From Leptidea sinapis (Eukaryota > Arthropoda > Insecta > Lepidoptera > Pieridae), in contig NC_066282.1 of the NCBI RefSeq assembly GCF_905404315.1, positions 5,976,501 through 6,040,500 on the forward strand: a stretch of DNA of 64,000 nucleotides, read 5' to 3'. Both the position numbers and the translations under genes were made by a program. The first letter of the stretch is position 1. Each line of letters begins with the position of its first letter. Below are positions 35,806 to 46,805 of the stretch, piece by piece. A model generated the notes under the pieces. That model did not search any database. It had not been told where the DNA came from and saw nothing but the letters and a program-made list of their open reading frames with translations.

Positions 35806-35989
35806 TATTAATAATAATGGCATAAATACTTAATAAGAAATTCTGTGAACGTTTGATATTACTAGAAGTTATTGAAGAAGCTCAAACGTCCTTGAATATT
35901 AAAATTCAATTTGATATCTATATTAACGTCAAGATAGACTGTGACAGCTGTGAAAACGTCGGAAAATAATAAGGTTGAAAATTAACATC
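35806..35989 (+). repeat. gatagactgtgacagctg repeat, left half (target of the Tc1 element)
   Basis: agatagactgtgacagctgt then gaaaacgtcgg and aaggttgaaaatt. The order matches 57,821-57,880, where the sequence continues without interruption. Confidence 0.6.
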
Positions 35990-37561
35990 TACACTGGCCT
36001 TCAAAAGTAAGTATCACACTTTTAAAATTGGGATAACGTTTTAAGTTCACAAGATATACTTTCGCAATAAAAAGGACTCCAAAGAGAATTTAATTTTGTA
36101 CATAAAAACTTTATAGTCGGTAACCTTCTTTTAAGAATTGGCTGAAAAAATACTTCAAAAACAAAACCATTCCTCTTTCAAAGTGGACGTTTCCAAATTA
36201 CAATTTTACCATTCACATTTTTCTTTCTGTTTTAAACTTTTTTCAAGATCGATGGGTCTTGTTTTAAAAATGTATGCTAAAAAGCACATAACATTTATTT
36301 ATCATGCCTCTTTTAGTTGAAGAATGTGCTAGGATCATGGCTTTTCTGGAACTAGGCATCAGTATGCGTCGCACTGCAAGAATGGTGGGTGTGACGGTAC
36401 GAACGGTCCAGAAGGTAAAGCGAAGGTACGAAGAGACGGGACACCATCTGAGGAGACCTTGTAATGGCAGACCCAGGTGTACCAGTGCCCGAGAAGATCG
36501 TTATGTTATTTCCACTGTGTTAAGAAATCGCCACCAAAATGCAGTTGAAGTCCAGTAACAGCTACTTCAGACTCGGAGGGACTACATTAGTGATAGTACA
36601 GTGAGAAGAAGACTTGCTGAAGCAAATTTGAAACCCCGAAGACCAGCGAGTGGCCCAAAACTCGAGAGACAACATCGAGTAGCGAGACTGCGATACGCCC
36701 GTGAACAAATGCAGTGGGATGAAGAAGAATGGTGAAGAATTTTGTTTGCAGATGAGTCTCGATTCTCCCTTTACACTTCTGATGGAAGGCGAAGTGCTTA
36801 CAGGCGACCTGGTGAGCGATACCTTCACGCCTGCATCTCAGAAAGAGTCCAATACGGTGGAGGCAGTGTACATGTATGGGCTGGCATATCTTCAGAAGGT
36901 CGCACTGAGTTAGTAGCCATAGAAAATGGCACCCTCACCGGGCAAAGATATGCTCAAGAGATTCTCAATGCGTATGTAGGGCCGTATTTAGCAAATATGG
37001 GTGATGGATCGATGCTGATGCATGATAATGCCCGGCCACACACGGCTCATATCGTACAAGAGTATATTCAGGAGGTCGGTATCAGCGTGATGGCTTGGCC
37101 ATCAAGAAGTCTTGATCTCAACCCGATTGAACACGCCTGGGATGAGCTTGGGAGGCTAGTCAGAAATAGCAGACGACCACCTACTACCCTCAGGGTACTA
37201 AAGCAGGCCCTGGTAGAAGAATGGGAGAATATTCCCCAATATCGGCTCCGAAACCTAGTGTTCAGTATGCCAAACCGGCTGACATTGTAATCAGAGCTCG
37301 AGGAGGCAATACCAGTTATTAAAAATTAAATAACATGTAATACATTTTAGTTGAATTTTTTTACACTAAACTAAAAATGTCTATTTTCATTGTTTTATCT
37401 TTTTTAAGTTAAAAATGTTAGTAATGTATAGTTTTAGTTTCTAAGAATTAAAGCCTATAAAATTTGCAACAAAACGTTTTTATTCTTAAATCTCTACGTT
37501 CTATAGTTAAGAAAAAAATTTAATTTGAAAAGTGTGATACTTACTTTTGCAGGCCAGTGTA
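35990..37561 (+). mobile_element. Complete Tc1-like transposon with TA duplication
   Basis: The element spans 35,992-37,559 (1,568 bp) between TA dinucleotides at 35,990 and 37,560. Terminal inverted repeats start cactggccttcaaaagtaag at the left and read the same in reverse at the right with one small difference (cactggcctgcaaaagtaag), continuing through tatcacacttttca/aa. It carries one transposase frame (next entry). The paralogous repeat at 57,880 shows the pre-insertion sequence with one TA. Both ends and both subterminal regions are intact, so the element could still be a substrate if a related transposase were present. Confidence 0.93.
36304..37290 (+). pseudogene. Tc1-like DD34E transposase with two nonsense codons
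   Basis: 328 codons in one frame. The N-terminal paired-type helix-turn-helix reads LELGISMRRTARMVGVTVRT, and the GRPR box reads NGRPRCTS. The catalytic residues are D150 in LFADESRF, D241 in MHDNARPHTA and E276 in LNPIEHAWDEL, with exactly 34 residues between D241 and E276. Two stops interrupt it: TAA at 36556-36558 (before QLLQTRRDY, probably CAA) and TGA at 36733-36735 (in EEW*RILFADE, probably CGA). Both are explained by a single C-to-T change. No indel is seen, so inactivation looks recent. The start at 36304 (tatcATGcct) is consistent with the usual length of the family. The mRNA would give a truncated DNA-binding protein of 84 residues. Confidence 0.92.
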
Positions 37562-38910
37562 TTTTGAGAAAAACGCGCAAACAAGACTTAAAAATTGTGA
37601 GTGTATGACATAGCTTGTCGCGCACACTAAATTAAATAACCTGGCCTGGGTTCATCGGTTGTCATCAAAAAGTCTACACATATAAATTATGTAAGACTAT
37701 GTCTTATAAATGTATTATCTTACATCGATCGTAAGTTAATATTTAGTTTTTTTTTTTATGTAGGTATAATTATTAATGTTTCTGTAATAATAAACTATTG
37801 AAGTTAGTATGTATGCGTTAAGTTGTAGTTGTTCAAAGCCCGGCGCTATTGAGTTACTTTCCAGTTATTGAGTGTAAGATATATTGTTAAGTAAATAAAA
37901 CGAGGAAATCTAGGGCAAACTTAGCGAGGTGGGTTTCATCTCTGGACATGATACGGAGTGCATCTGCGGTCATCTGAGACAGACCGTTGCGCACGAGACT
38001 ACTGACCGAGCTATGGTGGCTCCGGCTTTTTGGGCTGCCCGTATTTGAGGTGACCGTCGTCTCGATAAGAAGAATAAAACGCCGAATAATAAAAAAAATT
38101 AAGTGACCCCCAATATTATAACGTAAATTTTCTTTTAAATATGATTGAAAGTCTTTAATAGGTTACAGCTGATTACTAAAAATATTGCTACAAAATATTT
38201 TTAACGCTTTTCATTCTATTTATTAAAGTCACAGTTTTATATTAAGTAATTAGGTAAGCGAAACGCAATACAAATTTTAAAAATAAACAGCGTCTTGTAC
38301 ATTTAAATGTAATTCAGTTTTAAATAATATATTTAAATGAACTTGTATGGACATAATATTTCATATACAGCATGTATATGTTTAGAGTTGTTATTTCAAT
38401 TATAATATTCATCATTATGTGAATTTTTTTTCAGTCCTTGCATAGTAATTTTTGTGATATACATGGATATTATTTACATGGTGACTTTTTACGATAATAT
38501 TTTTAACCAATTTATGGGTAATTTGTAATGTAAGCACATATACATATTTTCGTTCAAAATAGGAATTTACTCACTTATAAAACGTCAAAATCTGACCACC
38601 CATTCCAAAATTTTATATATTTTGTACGATGGTATGGAACCTTCGTGTGAGCGTCACATTCACATTTGGTTTTTATAGGGTAATTTTGAATTTGTCGACT
38701 TTCTTTGTTTAGCATTATATCACTTCTTTACATGTTAAGCTTTATTCGATAATGTTTATGATGTCTGTCTAGACAGAGTAAAAAACATTTTATTTCAATT
38801 ATTGTTGACGTTTACTAAAGACACTTGAAATAAAATTTAGATGTATGTACTGAGGTAGTCGCTTATTAAAAAGAATAGAAATAACTTAATTGGCAACAAA
38901 AAAAAAACAC
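37562..38910. other. Noncoding: right half of repeat, then AT-rich
   Basis: 37,562-37,640 (ttttgagaaaaacgcgcaaa...gcgcacact) continues the repeat split by the Tc1 element. 37,920-38,100 is a GC-richer block ending in a-rich gaataataaaaaaaatt, of unknown type. 38,575-38,700 shows fragments of a CR1-like tail (aaaacgtcaaaatctgacca) and a ggaaccttcgtgtgagcg block. Confidence 0.4.
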
Positions 38911-39400
38911 CTTTTTTTATATATATATTAGAGGGGCAAACGGGCAAGAGGCTCACGGGATGGGGAGAGGTGAGACAACCGCCCATGGACATCCGCAACA
39001 ACAGGAGTTAAGAAGGGTATGCTTTTTTCTTGAAGGTCCCTAAGTCGTATCTGTTCGGGAAAACCACAGTCCGTAATTGATTCCATAAAGTGGCTGTGCG
39101 AGTCAAGAAATTTCTTGTAAAACGCGGGGTTGTGGAATGCCAGACGTCAACGTGATGCGGGTGATTCTTTGCACGTAATGTCCGGTGGTGTAATTCGGCC
39201 GCTCGAATCAACCCGAACAGCTCTTATGAGCACTCCTCGTGATAAATACGATAGAAGATGCAGAGAATGCCAAAGAATCAAGCGAATCGGAGATGACTTG
39301 ATCGTCGATGATTCCAGCCGCTCTTCGTTATATGCGGCCCAATGGAAGAAGCTGGTACTGGGGAGCACCCGCCGAGAGGTGAGAACAGTACTCACGGAAA
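38911..39400 (-). mobile_element. LINE family C, 3' end
   Basis: The minus strand encodes the C-terminus of a LINE related to but distinct from family A. The piece 39211-39008 contains RAAELHHRTLRAK, NHPHHVDVWHSTTPRF, TATLWNQLRTVVFPNRYDLG and TFKKKAYPS. The upstream part, in a neighbouring frame, reads QRRAARIIDDQV, DRLDSLALRRDVASRSIFYR and IYHEECS. The 3' UTR contains gtctcacctctccccatccc and cgtgagcctcttgcccgttt. The tail is an (at)n/A run at 38,911-38,930. The frame breaks near 39,215. Confidence 0.85.
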
Positions 39401-41244
39401 GTTGCAGGCAGTGACTTATAGTGAAGTAGTGTCTCGCCTAAAAAATATTCAATTAACAATAGTATTCATATAAGTAAGGTTCGGCCCATTACTCAAATAA
39501 AGGAAACAACATGACTTATCATTCATTGCCATTAAATGACGCCATTGAATCACTTATTACACATCAATCTTAACGCGTGATTGAAGTAACACTTAATAAT
39601 AATTATGTTTAGAAATTATTAAGTGTATCACTACAATAAAAATCAAAAAGTTAATAATATCTCACGAAAATTTAATAATATAAGTTCAGTGAATCGTTTC
39701 AGATTCATTCCTAGAGCAAAGTTTTGCTTATATAATGGCAATGCTGCCAAACAATCTTTGCTTTCCTGTTGTTTATTGGAGGAAATTTTTAATGCATTAT
39801 CTGTGTACGGATAATATTTCAATATCGTTTGTAATAAGAAAATTTTAAATCACGCATAACTCACGAAGTTATCCAGATAATTTTATTAAAAGACAAAATA
39901 ACAGACAACTCTAAATAAAAAGCCTTCTATTTCATACAAAAATATAATAGTCTTAACTTATTTCTTGTATTACTCGTTATTTATATACTATATATTTATT
40001 ACATATAAATATATGTGTTAGTAGAGTTAGGTATAATAATTGTTAATTTAGTTTATAAATTTATTTTTATTGAGTAAGAAACTAACTTTGGCTAAAGGCC
40101 TTCGCCATAGAGCTGTTGTTGTATATACTTTTTACGATCACTATAAATACTTCGTTACCTCCTTTTCCCTTCATTCTATAACATATAATAATTTCGTGTG
40201 TAACTAAGGTACAGAACTCGCCACATAAGTTTCCAAGTGGAAATATTTTTTTTTCTTAAAGTATCCTGTTAGATAGATTTTAAACGTTCTATTTTTGTAC
40301 TTTCATCGTTTATTTCAAACCTTTTAAAAACGCTAGAATAAATATTTATTTATTTCTTATCAAGTACCTAAACACAAAGTTTCATGGTGGCATCTGTGAT
40401 AATGACGAACTTCCATATAAACTTCCACCCCCTATTTCAACCCCTTCAAACCCTTATTCAAGATAAAAGGTAGCCTATGTCCGTTTCCAAGTTCTAATCT
40501 ATTTCTGTACTAAATTACATCCAAATCATTTTAGAGATTTCGACGTGAAACGTCTTTCAATTAACGCGTAACAAATACAATAATACATTCACATTTATAA
40601 ACATGTAAACTTCATGATGAGAGACACATGAAACTTACACGTTATATACACATAATTATATTATTTAAGGGGACACAAACTTCGGCTCGACTGCGTGCTT
40701 GGATGGAAGGAGAGGGAAACGGGGTACCCATTCATTTCAGTATCTTATTTATTTGCATTGTATTAGAAGTATACTTGATTGAAATTGCTCTATTTTTATC
40801 AATCAACTTTGAATTACGCGCGGCAACGCTTGTTAGTGTCATGGTGGACGATTATGATGTAACGCTTCTGAAATCAATTATAGCGCTTATTATATTAACC
40901 AAAACCTCAAGCGACAAGGTGAGGCGTGACGTCATTATGTTTCAATATACATGGCTGATCGCCATATTTTTCAATTTTGTTAGTTGTCATTTTTGAAAAT
41001 TTCAATATATATTTTTATTGTTTATTCTATGATTGTCTTGTTTATTCTATTGTATTGTTATATTTAATAGTAATATTATTAAAAATTGATATAAGTAATA
41101 ATACTGGGAGTCTTTTGCGCCGTTTCTTCTGCATCAGAACGTTATTTGTTTCCGAAGCGGTGTTAGTAATTTAATTGACATCAAAGTGAAATCTCAGCGA
41201 GTCAATTATGAAAATACCAATATTATATTTATAATAAAGCAATC
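39401..41244. other. AT-rich noncoding stretch
   Basis: No gene is supported. The plus frame 40628-40996 (122 residues, hydrophobic) has no recognisable domain. 40,380-40,540 resembles a decayed repeat (catctgtgataatgacgaac, ttcaaacccttattcaagat). Confidence 0.35.
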
Positions 41245-41562
41245 CCAGTGGGAGGCTCCTTTGCACAGGATGCCGGCTAGATTATGGATACCACAACGGC
41301 GCCTATTTCTGCCGAAAAGCAGTGATGATTAACATTAAACATTACTATGTTTCGGTCTGATGAGCGCCGTAGCTAGTAAAATTACTGTGCAAATGAGACT
41401 TAACACCTTATGGTTCAAGGTGACGAGCGCAATTGTAGTGCCGCTCAGAATTTTTGGGTTCTTAAAGAATCCTGAGCGGCATTGCATTGTTATAGGCAGG
41501 GCGTATCAATTACCGTCAGCTGAACGTCCTGCTCGTCTCGTCCCTTACTGTCATACAAAAAT
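41245..41562 (+). mobile_element. SINE-like element, full length
   Basis: The most complete copy: ccagtgggaggctcctttgc, ggatgccggctagattatgg, accacaacggcgcctatttc, tgtttcggtctgatgagcgc, ctagtaaaattactgtgcaa, aaggtgacgagcgcaattgt, agtgccgctcagaatttttg, gcattgcattgttataggca, gtcctgctcgtctcgtccct, ending in tactgtcatacaaaaa. A Helitron starts directly at its A-rich end. Confidence 0.9.
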
Positions 41563-41923
41563 TCTTACTAATATTATAAATGTGAACATAAGTTTGTTTG
41601 TTACGCTTTTACAGCGGGGTTAATGAACGGTTTCGATGAAATTTGGTACAGCGATAGACCAGAGCTTGAGAAATGACATAGGCTACATTTAATACCAGAA
41701 AAATCCATGGTTTCCACATGAAATTCATTTCGATGAGCTTTAACTAATACCAATGGTAGGTTTAGTTTTCTTCCCCGAAATAAGGTTCATATAATATGTT
41801 AAGAACGGGAGCGAAAACGGGAACCGGAACTGGAATAGGACATGAGATAATCTTTAATTCCAAACTTTCTTATTATTTTAAAAACTCTTTATCTACACGG
41901 CCGAAGTCGCGAGCATTAGCTAG
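41563..41923 (+). mobile_element. Non-autonomous Helitron inserted at the SINE tail
   Basis: Begins TCTTACTAATATTATAAATG and ends ggccgaagtcgcgagcattagCTAG followed by T, as expected for Helitron 3' ends (CTRR, insertion before T). A short hairpin-capable stretch (cggccgaagtcg) precedes the CTAG. Internal blocks include cggggttaatgaacggtttc and gaaatttggtacagcgatag. The 5' flank is the A-rich tail of the SINE. Confidence 0.7.
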
Positions 41924-43190
41924 TATCAACATAATTTTAAAAAGCACCAAATTCAGTACTATAATGATGTATTATATATTACATGAGCAATCTGTAGAAT
42001 CCATACTTCATTGAATATCGTCAAAGGCTCTTGAATAATTTAAGATTCGAGAGAACGATCAACATTTATAATTGCTTTGTATGTTGAATATTGTTGCATT
42101 GTGTATGGACTTTGCGATTTTTATAATTCTGTTTTTATGTTAGCTTCATCGAGTGTTTTACAAAGCAAATATCAACTTGCTAAGGGACAACACAAATATT
42201 CAGTAAAAAGGAATAGAGTCAATCATAATATATTATGTTTATAATATAAAGGCGCATGAAAATAATTGAACATCACAAAAAACGATAGTAAATCATCATA
42301 TGTCTTAAGGCTGAGGACCGAGCCAACGGCCTTGAGGAATCGAGCGGAGCTAAGTTACCTTCCTCGCCCCAAGATCGCCATAGTTTTAATTCATAATTAA
42401 AATCATTTTTAATTTATTAGAAACATAAAACAATTTTCATTAAAAAAATAACAAAACTATGTCATGTTAAATAGTATTAGTAAACAGTAAATAATTTTTC
42501 ATCTAGATTGAATGATTCACATGGCACCAACTGTAAAAGTAAGAGTATTTTATCTCGATATCTATTAAAGATAGAAATATAAAGAAAACGTGAGTTTTCT
42601 TCTCATACTCTGTAGACATATAATTATTTTTTGTAAAAATAAATGCTTTATATACGCCGATAAGGAATGGTTTCACATATGCGCTATTTTGGCGATTTCT
42701 TGCGATCGCGGCCTTAACAAATGAATTCCTATCAATTTCGAAATTTCATCATCTTTTTTTTCAAAAACAGTTCTATTTATTTAATCGATTATAACTAACA
42801 AGATTAAAAAGTATAATATATAATTACAGCATTAAAATTGTTTGTGAAATCAATTATGTTATTAAACAGGAAAACTCTTTTCCATTTACCGTTATAATTA
42901 TCAAAGAAAAATAAAAAATCCTACATTTCAATATCAAGAGTAATTTTCAATCATTATTGTTGTTCATGATACCCTAAAAATAAAATTATTTAAATTAATG
43001 TCGTCTTGAGAACCGGATAAATGATCAGAATAATTGAAAAAAATAAGAAGCAAATGACAAAAGTGAGAACTTCTAAGTCTCCCATTATCGACTCTAGCCG
43101 ACTTTAATAGAACAAGCGAAACAAAGGCGAGCGTGATAGCTCAATCCAATTCAATACCAATACAAGCATGCTTAGTATCTTATGAAAATA
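41924..43190. other. AT-rich noncoding stretch
   Basis: No gene. A small GC-richer block at 42,305-42,375 is unassigned. Confidence 0.4.
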
Positions 43191-43218
43191 CAAATAAAAT
43201 TTGAAAACAACATTTTAT

Positions 43219-43290
43219 GAACGATGCGGGACTCGAATCCACGACCTCTCGCGTTCCGCGCGAGCGCTCTTCCAACTAAGCTAACCGTTC
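43219..43290 (-). repeat. tRNA-like segment 1 (not a confident tRNA gene)
   Basis: The 72-base minus-strand segment can fold as a cloverleaf: acceptor gaacggt/atcgttc, D-arm region tagcttagttggaagagcgc, anticodon stem ctcgc/gcgag, B-box-like ggattcgagtcc. The 7-base anticodon loop reads gcggaac, so the usual T at position 33 is C and the anticodon would be GGA (Ser) without the long variable arm that tRNA-Ser needs. This argues for a tRNA-derived repeat, not a tRNA. Confidence 0.6.
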
Positions 43291-43518
43291 GAGTGATGTA
43301 CCGTCATAAAATCTTGTATGCTTTGTTTAACTCTCAGGTTGTGGCTTCATCTACAGGATATACTTTACAGTTGATAACCTGCTCAACCCCAATATTTGCA
43401 TATTAGGAAATTGACTTGAGATATCGCTCTTGCAAATCTAAACAATTTTTTGTTTTTAAAGTGATAACCCTCACTTCTGGGATTAATGCACAAATAAAGT
43501 TTGAAAACAAAATTTTAT

Positions 43519-43590
43519 GAACGATGCGGGACTCGAACCCGCGACCTCTCGCGTTCCGTGCGAGTGCTCTTCCAACTGAGCTAACTGTTC
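43519..43590 (-). repeat. tRNA-like segment 2 (not a confident tRNA gene)
   Basis: Offset 300 bases from segment 1. Here the B box is a better gggttcgagtccc and the D arm reads tagctcagttggaagagcac, closer to a genuine RNA polymerase III promoter. The anticodon loop is acggaac, again without T33. Confidence 0.6.
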
Positions 43591-43640
43591 GTGTGACGTA
43601 TCGTCATAAAATCTTGTATGCTATGTTCAACTCTCAGGTC

Positions 43641-44069
43641 TTCAATATTTTGAAATTTAAAAAGTTTTCACTTAAAAATTGATATTTTATTTACTGCGCC
43701 AAGCCTATACAATACAAACAGTAATATAATCGCTGAAAAGTTTCTCGATGGCTGAAAAAATTTACTGGACTGAAATTGGTCGGGGTTTGATGAAATTCGT
43801 AAAAGTGAACGGATAAAAGTGAAACTTCCTCAACTTTAAATACATAAGCTGGAAATTAAGGAATAAAAATAGCTGTATTATTGTTATAATTAATGAGTGG
43901 GTAACGCGATCAATATTTCTATTTTTAATTGCATTTATTAAAATATGATGCACAATGTTTTAGCAATTATTAGCATGCTTAGTTTGCTTTTGTCGCTGTT
44001 ACTATTAAGAAGATAGATTAAGGATTTGCCTCCGCTGCGCTCATTGAAAGTGCAGCAACTAATAAATCA
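43641..44069. other. AT-rich noncoding stretch
   Basis: No supported feature. Confidence 0.35.
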
Positions 44070-44225
44070 AAATCAAATCACAATCACTTTTCATGAAGGT
44101 CACGAAAACGACAATTATGAATGTCCAAAAAAAAATTCTTATTGAATCTACTGCTACTTCGTAAAGGGTTGAGCTAATGAGGAGAATTAGTAAGAAACTC
44201 ATTGCAACTCTTTTGAATCAAGAAT
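44070..44225 (-). mobile_element. LINE 3'-tail-like repeat, copy 2
   Basis: (aaatc)n-like end, then aattatgaatgtccaaaaaa, ttcttattgaatctactgct, gggttgagctaatgagga, gaaactcattgcaactcttt. Matches 23,280-23,475 in order. Confidence 0.6.
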
Positions 44226-44321
44226 ACTACGTCCAGTGGGCATACTCGAGCCAGTCTCGAACAATGTGTGACGTTGACTTGCCACATGTTCTTTTAAACT
44301 TTGCTAATAATTGAAACTAAA

Positions 44322-44401
44322 ATGCCTGGTTGCGTAGTAAAACTTTGTAAAAATAATACAAGAAATAAGAATGACACTGGAATCACATATATGTATCATA
44401 A
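44322..44401 (+). CDS. Possible first exon of a THAP zinc-finger protein
   Basis: ATG at 44322 opens a short frame beginning MPGCVVKLCKNNTR, then NKNDTGITY. This is the signature start of THAP DNA-binding domains: Met-Pro-x-Cys, a second Cys four residues on in the form C-x4-C, then a GITYH-like strand. The codons end at CATAA followed by GTAAAGT at 44402, a good splice donor. THAP domains often have an intron near here. Without splicing the frame stops at 44403-44405. The His/Phe-Pro that should complete the motif (HRFP-type) is represented only by YMYH, so the exon may be decayed. Both host genes and P-element-like transposons carry THAP domains, and the window cannot decide which this is. 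Confidence 0.45.
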
Positions 44402-44405
44402 GTAA

Positions 44406-46503
44406 AGTATTTTGTAATTTATTAATTTCAATGTAAAATAACACGAAGCGTATGTTACGCACACAAGCATCTAATAGTTGCCGTAATTAAAAAGCTATAA
44501 TTGTTCTTAGGTAGTTCGGTATCTAGTTGCAGCGCAGCGGAGACCAATCCTCAATCAAAGTTTAAAAATCATTGTTTTAATAATTTTTAATCATGAGTAT
44601 AATCAAGTATCCACCCCTACTTTGTGGTATAATAGTGTTGACAACATTAAAAAGTTGGAAAGTATAAAGTATTTTTTATTTTTCATTTTCTTCTAAGATA
44701 TTTTTTTCATTTGATTTAGCATATCTAAATTATAATTACTTTACATTTATTTTACGTTCTGTTATCGTGTGAAAATGTTTTTCGTTGAAAGAATTGGCTG
44801 TATACCGAGATAGCACGAATCAGACCCGAGAGCATCGTATAATCTCGTCGACGAAAGGTTGGAAAATAACTATTTCCTTTCTTAGAGAGTGGTGATAAAA
44901 TTACTCGGATTTCATAAATGCTCAAATATCTATACAATCTTTACATATATCTCAGAAATTGGTTATTGGTCGTAGTAAGAGTAGTAGTAATAGGACTATG
45001 ATAATTTAAAAGTGCGTATTAAATTTTGTGTAGGTACAAAATAATAATAATAATGTGTGAAACTTCTGCAAGGTTCTTGATCAAAATATTAAATTAAATA
45101 TTAAAATATTTTTGTATTTTAACCGACTTCAAAAAGGAGGAGTTTCTCAATCCGTTCGGTATTTTTAATTATTTCTTAATAGTAAACATGTAATGTATTC
45201 TATCTCATCCTCTCGCTGCCTGTATCCCATACATTTACCTGTTTGTGTGTCTATCGACACGCTTTTTCGTTTCATCGAGTTTTAAATCACAACGATTCCA
45301 AAGAAGTTGCATTTAAAAAAATAATGCATGTCCTCAATTAGCTGAATTGATAGTAATTATTTGAGGTAACTCAGGACAACACAATGCTCATAGCTAATTT
45401 TATTTATCTTTGATACTCGATTAAATTGCAAGTCTAAAACTACCCTCTAAAACTCATAATCAAGCCAAATCATAGAAGTGGTTTGGCTTTATTACATACG
45501 ATACCGGAATTATAAATCAACCAATTTTTTTTTACAAGAACTACTATTTCTAGAAACAGTAAAATAGCATACGTTGGCGTCCGACGTTCCGATTAATACT
45601 CGCTGATGGTCAGCAGGTCACATGTGATGTCACCTCACATGCTACACCTGTATAAGTAGGCTGTAGATTTATAGTACCGTCTTATTCTATGGAAATAACA
45701 AATTATTCATCTTTTTTAATCACCTATTGATATTGTATGACAGTGTTTACGGCTTTAAGCTACGTTCTAACAACAACTAACAACTTGTGGAAAGAAATTT
45801 GAACCAGTCGATTCAGAACTTAATTATAATTAATGATGGCCAAAAAATAAGTTTTAATATTATTTTACCATTATATCAACGAGTAATGATAAAACGATAG
45901 AATAAACGAAGATAACGATAAAAGTAAGAACTAACAGTTATTCCGGTCAACTGAATACCTACTCTATCACGTTCTCATTCGTTTTGCTGGATGTAATTAT
46001 GTGCACTTTTGAGTACTGAGATGAGAAATATTGGAAAAAGCATTAATTTAAAATAATATTTCAAAATAATGTACAGTTTCTCAAAACTTGCAATTATGAT
46101 TTCATAAATTTATATATTTATATCCAAATATTTATACAATTATCCCAACTGTACCAGGCGCACATCAGTAATAAAGAGGTCAGACGATAGGCCACGTAGA
46201 TACGGCACCGAATAACTCCTTCAGCAATCTTGCGTGCAAGCAGATTAATCAGATTTCCGTATGAGACACGGAAATTTATTAGTTTTACGGATTACTGTAG
46301 CATGACATGATTTATGTTTATTCAAATTGGTGGAATCTCTATATTGTGAATGTATCACAAAGCATTTGAAATGATATTGATGTAGCTACAGTCAGAAGTT
46401 GTTTTCCATCCGTTCCATTCCGTTGTTTTTTTAAAATACCTTTTTCACGGATTACAATGATTACTTTTATATCATTATAATCACTTTTTAATGATGTAGA
46501 TAT
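44406..46503. other. AT-rich noncoding stretch
   Basis: 45,120-45,165 is a short repeat (listed). No further THAP exon was recognised downstream. A GC-richer block at 45,570-45,660 is unassigned. Confidence 0.4.
45120..45165 (+). repeat. accgacttca-type short dispersed repeat
   Basis: Reads aaccgacttcaaaaaggagg then agtttctcaatccgttcggt. Fifth copy in the window. Confidence 0.65.
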
Positions 46504-46752
46504 ATTTTTTTTATGAAAATGAGGCCCGAGATGAGCAGGATGTTTATCTGATGGTAATTCATACGCCCTACCCATTACAATGCAGTGCCACTCAGGATTC
46601 TTGAAAAACCCAAAAATTCTGAGCGGCACTATAATAATTGCGCTCGTCACCTTGAGACATGAGATGTTAAGTCTCATTTGCTCAGTAATTTCACTAGCTA
46701 CGGCGCCCTTCAGACCGAAACACTGTAATGTTTACACATTTCTGCTTCGACA
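46504..46752 (-). mobile_element. SINE-like element, 5'-truncated
   Basis: T-rich tail at 46,505-46,514, then gcccgagatgagcaggatgt, cccattacaatgcagtgcca, tcaggattcttgaaaaaccc, gcgctcgtcaccttgagaca, ctcagtaatttcactagcta and a truncated tgtaatgtttacacatttct end. The first ~80 bases of the element are missing. Confidence 0.85.
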
Positions 46753-46805
46753 TATTTCATAGCAGTTAAACTATCGTACAATACAAAATTCAGATTAATA
46801 TCTTA

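Larger units (their letters stand above)
43191..43640 (-). repeat. Tandem repeat of a 300 bp unit bearing tRNA-like segments
   Basis: Positions 43,201-43,330 and 43,501-43,630 align at an offset of exactly 300 bases: ttgaaaacaa, ttttatgaacgatgcgggac, tctcgcgttccg, and cgtcataaaatcttgtatgc. One full unit and about half of a second are present. The tRNA-like part of each unit is listed separately. Other fragments of the unit lie at 16.48 and 26.4-26.6 kb. Confidence 0.8.

Noticed and set aside
40628..40996. 122-residue hydrophobic frame
   Set aside because: No recognisable motif, no splice or promoter context, strongly AT-driven amino acid content (I, L, F).
43219..43590. Two tRNA-Ser genes
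   Set aside because: Position 33 is C, no long variable arm for Ser, and the segments are part of a 300 bp tandem repeat.
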